From positions 1 through 64,000 of the forward strand of contig NZ_PEHF01000086.1 of NCBI RefSeq assembly GCF_015762685.1: DNA of 64,000 nt. The letters run 5' to 3'. Each line of letters begins with the position of its first letter. Position 1 is the stretch's first letter. The position numbers and the translations under genes were made by a program. The DNA comes from Candidatus Symbiopectobacterium sp. 'North America' (GTDB taxonomy: Bacteria; Pseudomonadota; Gammaproteobacteria; Enterobacterales; Enterobacteriaceae). Shown one piece after another: positions 63,885 to 64,000 of this stretch. The notes beneath the pieces are model-generated. The model had not been told where the DNA came from. It saw nothing but the letters and a program-made list of their open reading frames with translations, and ran no database searches.

Positions 63885-64000
63885 CTAAATCCAGCCTCGC
63901 TCGGCAAATGATACGTACTCACCACGCCCAATTACCAGGTGATCGAGGACGCGAATGTCCATCAATGCACATGCCTGAATAATATGCGTCGTTATCATGC
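63885..64000 (-). CDS. radC: RadC-family protein, 3' end only
   Basis: The last about 38 codons are visible: [20 protein letters not shown], then [17 protein letters not shown] and stop TAG at 63885. This is the C-terminal end of the JAB1-like domain of RadC (DHLVIG and the final ERGWI are diagnostic). The 5' part is beyond the right edge. RadC precedes rpmB in E. coli as well. The function of RadC proteins is not well established. Confidence 0.93.
   Translation of the reverse strand, partial: MITTHIIQACALMDIRVLDHLVIGRGEYVSFAERGWI

Overview
The window is a chromosomal segment of an enterobacterial gammaproteobacterium. Gene content and order match known Enterobacterales neighbourhoods: rrn-hemG-trkH-yigZ-pepQ/fadBA, fre-ubiD/rfaH, tatABCD, ubiEJB, argECBH-ppc, udp, metE/metR, cysE-gpsA-secB, envC-yibQ, tdh-kbl, hldD-waaFC, waaA-coaD, mutM-rpmGB-radC. 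There are no plasmid or phage genes and no CRISPR array. The striking property is decay. At least nine genes carry clear inactivating lesions (pepQ, fadB, fadA, argB, argC, ppc, dlhH, metE, yigM), and two more have frameshifted C-termini (metR, cysE). For fadA, argC, pepQ and cysE, undoing the inferred lesion gives exactly the E. coli protein length as I remember it. This pattern of early, massive pseudogene formation in a genome of roughly 50-55% GC fits a recently host-restricted bacterium. Loss of ppc together with arginine synthesis recalls the tsetse symbiont Sodalis glossinidius, so a Sodalis-type organism is my best guess, made from memory and not checked.

Layout. 1-290: leader and tandem promoters of a minus-strand rRNA operon whose 16S gene lies off the left edge. 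290-4290: hemG, trkH, yigZ and a broken pepQ, one minus-strand operon. 4430-7815: FadR operator and the broken fadBA operon. 7873-10492: a LacI-family regulator divergent from an L-talarate/galactarate dehydratase gene, with two matching operators between them. 10500-13379: fre, ubiD, rfaH. 13460-17082: hemB (magnesium-type), tatD, tatCBA. 17309-22166: ubiB, ubiJ, ubiE, rmuC. 22382-29835: argH, broken argB and argC, two ARG boxes, intact argE, broken ppc. 29896-32479: a tyrosine phosphatase gene and udp, then broken dlhH. 32532-36751: palindromic repeat, broken metE, MetJ operator, metR, truncated yigM. 36848-40818: pagP, cysE, gpsA, secB, yibN, with grxC missing. 41139-45693: envC, yibQ, tdh, kbl, with gpmM missing upstream of envC. 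45937-50423: hldD, waaF, waaC, waaL. 50535-59404: JUMPstart/ops site and the lipopolysaccharide core cluster waaQ-waaG-waaP-waaB, two tandem family-8 glycosyltransferases, two less familiar transferase-like genes and a hexapeptide acetyltransferase. From about 54.6 kb this cluster turns very AT-rich. 59509-64000: waaA, coaD, a family-2 glycosyltransferase, mutM, rpmG, rpmB, a 66-bp MITE-like element in the rpmB leader, and the 3' end of radC.

How the parts fit. RfaH (12891) is the elongation factor that would be recruited at the ops site (50562) to transcribe the long core cluster. This cluster, the Tat genes, ubiquinone and haem genes and ribosomal protein genes are intact. Fatty-acid beta-oxidation (fadBA), arginine synthesis (argBC), B12-independent methionine synthesis (metE) and the PEP-carboxylase anaplerotic step (ppc) are lost. 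The operators of the dead pathways (FadR site, ARG boxes, MetJ boxes) are still recognisable, so the losses look recent. I found no convincing undescribed defence or biosynthetic system. The most novel parts are the composition of the outer-core cluster, the small mobile-element-like repeat in the rpmB leader, and the cysE frameshift that happens to restore a Gly-Ile C-terminus.
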